Below, in pieces: positions 5,411-5,728 of a stretch of 5,728 nucleotides of DNA. Position 1 is the stretch's first letter; each line of letters begins with the position of its first letter. Source of the stretch: Bacteroidota bacterium (GTDB lineage Bacteria > Bacteroidota > Bacteroidia > Bacteroidales > JAADJA01); NCBI GenBank assembly GCA_024278155.1, contig JAJRTT010000511.1:1-5728 (forward strand), in the 5' to 3' direction. The position numbers and the translations under genes are program-made. Below the pieces are notes generated by a model, which worked only from the letters and a program-made list of their open reading frames with translations, searched no databases and was not told the DNA's origin.

Positions 5411-5728
5411 TTACAATTTGGAAGTTTTATTTCGTAACCAATGATCCGCCAAAACCATTGCGGTCATTGCCTCCACAATGGGCACTGCCCTTGGGACAAC
5501 GCATATGTCGTGTCGGCCTTTGGCTTTTAAAACAACATTTTCACCTTTGCTGTCCACGGTTTGCTGATCCTGCATTAAAGTGGCCACAGGTTTAAAAGCA
5601 ACTTTGAAATAAATGTCCCGGCCATTTGAAATACCGCCCTGTACCCCTCCTGACCAATTTGTTTTCGTTATGATCTTTCCATCCTTGTTTTCAAAAACAT
5701 CATTGTGTTCGGACCCTTTCATCCCTGC
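5411..5728 (-). CDS. aroC: Chorismate synthase, C-terminal 105 residues (5' end outside window)
   Basis: Chorismate synthase makes chorismate from 5-enolpyruvylshikimate 3-phosphate using reduced FMN, the last step of the shikimate pathway to aromatic amino acids, folate and quinones. The frame is open to the right edge, so this is the 3' part of a gene whose usual product is about 350-400 residues. Recognisable stretches are MKGSEHND, SGGVQGGISNG with DIYFKVAFKP after it, then GRHD and VVPRAVPIVEAM. The aspartate of GRHD, reported as important for catalysis in this family, is kept. The next residue, normally proline (GRHDP), is isoleucine here. The ending VLADHWLRNKTSKL is normal for the family. 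It is followed by a 170-nt gap, so asmA is probably transcribed separately. Confidence 0.96.
   Translation of the reverse strand, partial: AGMKGSEHNDVFENKDGKIITKTNWSGGVQGGISNGRDIYFKVAFKPVATLMQDQQTVDSKGENVVLKAKGRHDICVVPRAVPIVEAMTAMVLADHWLRNKTSKL

Noticed and set aside
1..5728. CRISPR array, insertion sequence, phage or defence genes
   Set aside because: No spaced direct repeats, transposase motifs or phage-like proteins are visible; the only regular repeats are within asmA coding sequence and in the short intergenic element.

Overview
The window looks like a chromosomal segment from a member of the Bacteroidota, perhaps Cytophagales-like. The evidence is an AT-rich background, start codons with A-rich leaders and no convincing Shine-Dalgarno, two copies of the phylum-type -7 promoter box TAnnTTTG, an S7 ending in the short FRF tail, and an AsmA protein of the type common in this phylum. 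All five genes lie on the minus strand, so transcription runs from high to low coordinates.

Layout, in order of transcription: (1) the C-terminal third of aroC (chorismate synthase, 5411-5728, cut by the window edge); (2) a 170-nt AT-rich gap with an imperfect hairpin and a weak promoter candidate; (3) a 951-residue AsmA-family envelope protein (2385-5240) whose last ~120 residues are eleven in-register 11-residue repeats; (4) a 666-nt non-coding region (1719-2384); (5) the start of the str operon: rpsL (S12), rpsG (S7) and fusA (EF-G), closely spaced, with fusA running off the left edge after 272 codons.

The non-coding region is the most interesting part. From right to left it holds a GC-rich nest of inverted repeats just after asmA (2218-2362), built on ACCT-N3-AGGT units. 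Next comes a good promoter (P1, -7 box 2136-2143). After that is a compact block that folds well as minus-strand RNA: a 7-bp hairpin stacked directly on a 10-bp stem that encloses two small hairpins, then a short hairpin with a U-rich tail (1963-2082). A perfect 7-bp dyad (1816-1833) and a second promoter box (P2, 1768-1775) lie close to rpsL. P1 may make a separate small RNA of about 165 nt, or a long structured leader for the str operon; the sequence alone cannot decide.

The str genes act together in translation: S12 and S7 are 30S proteins at the decoding centre and head, and EF-G drives translocation. AroC (aromatic precursor synthesis) and AsmA (envelope) are unrelated neighbours and appear to be separate transcription units.
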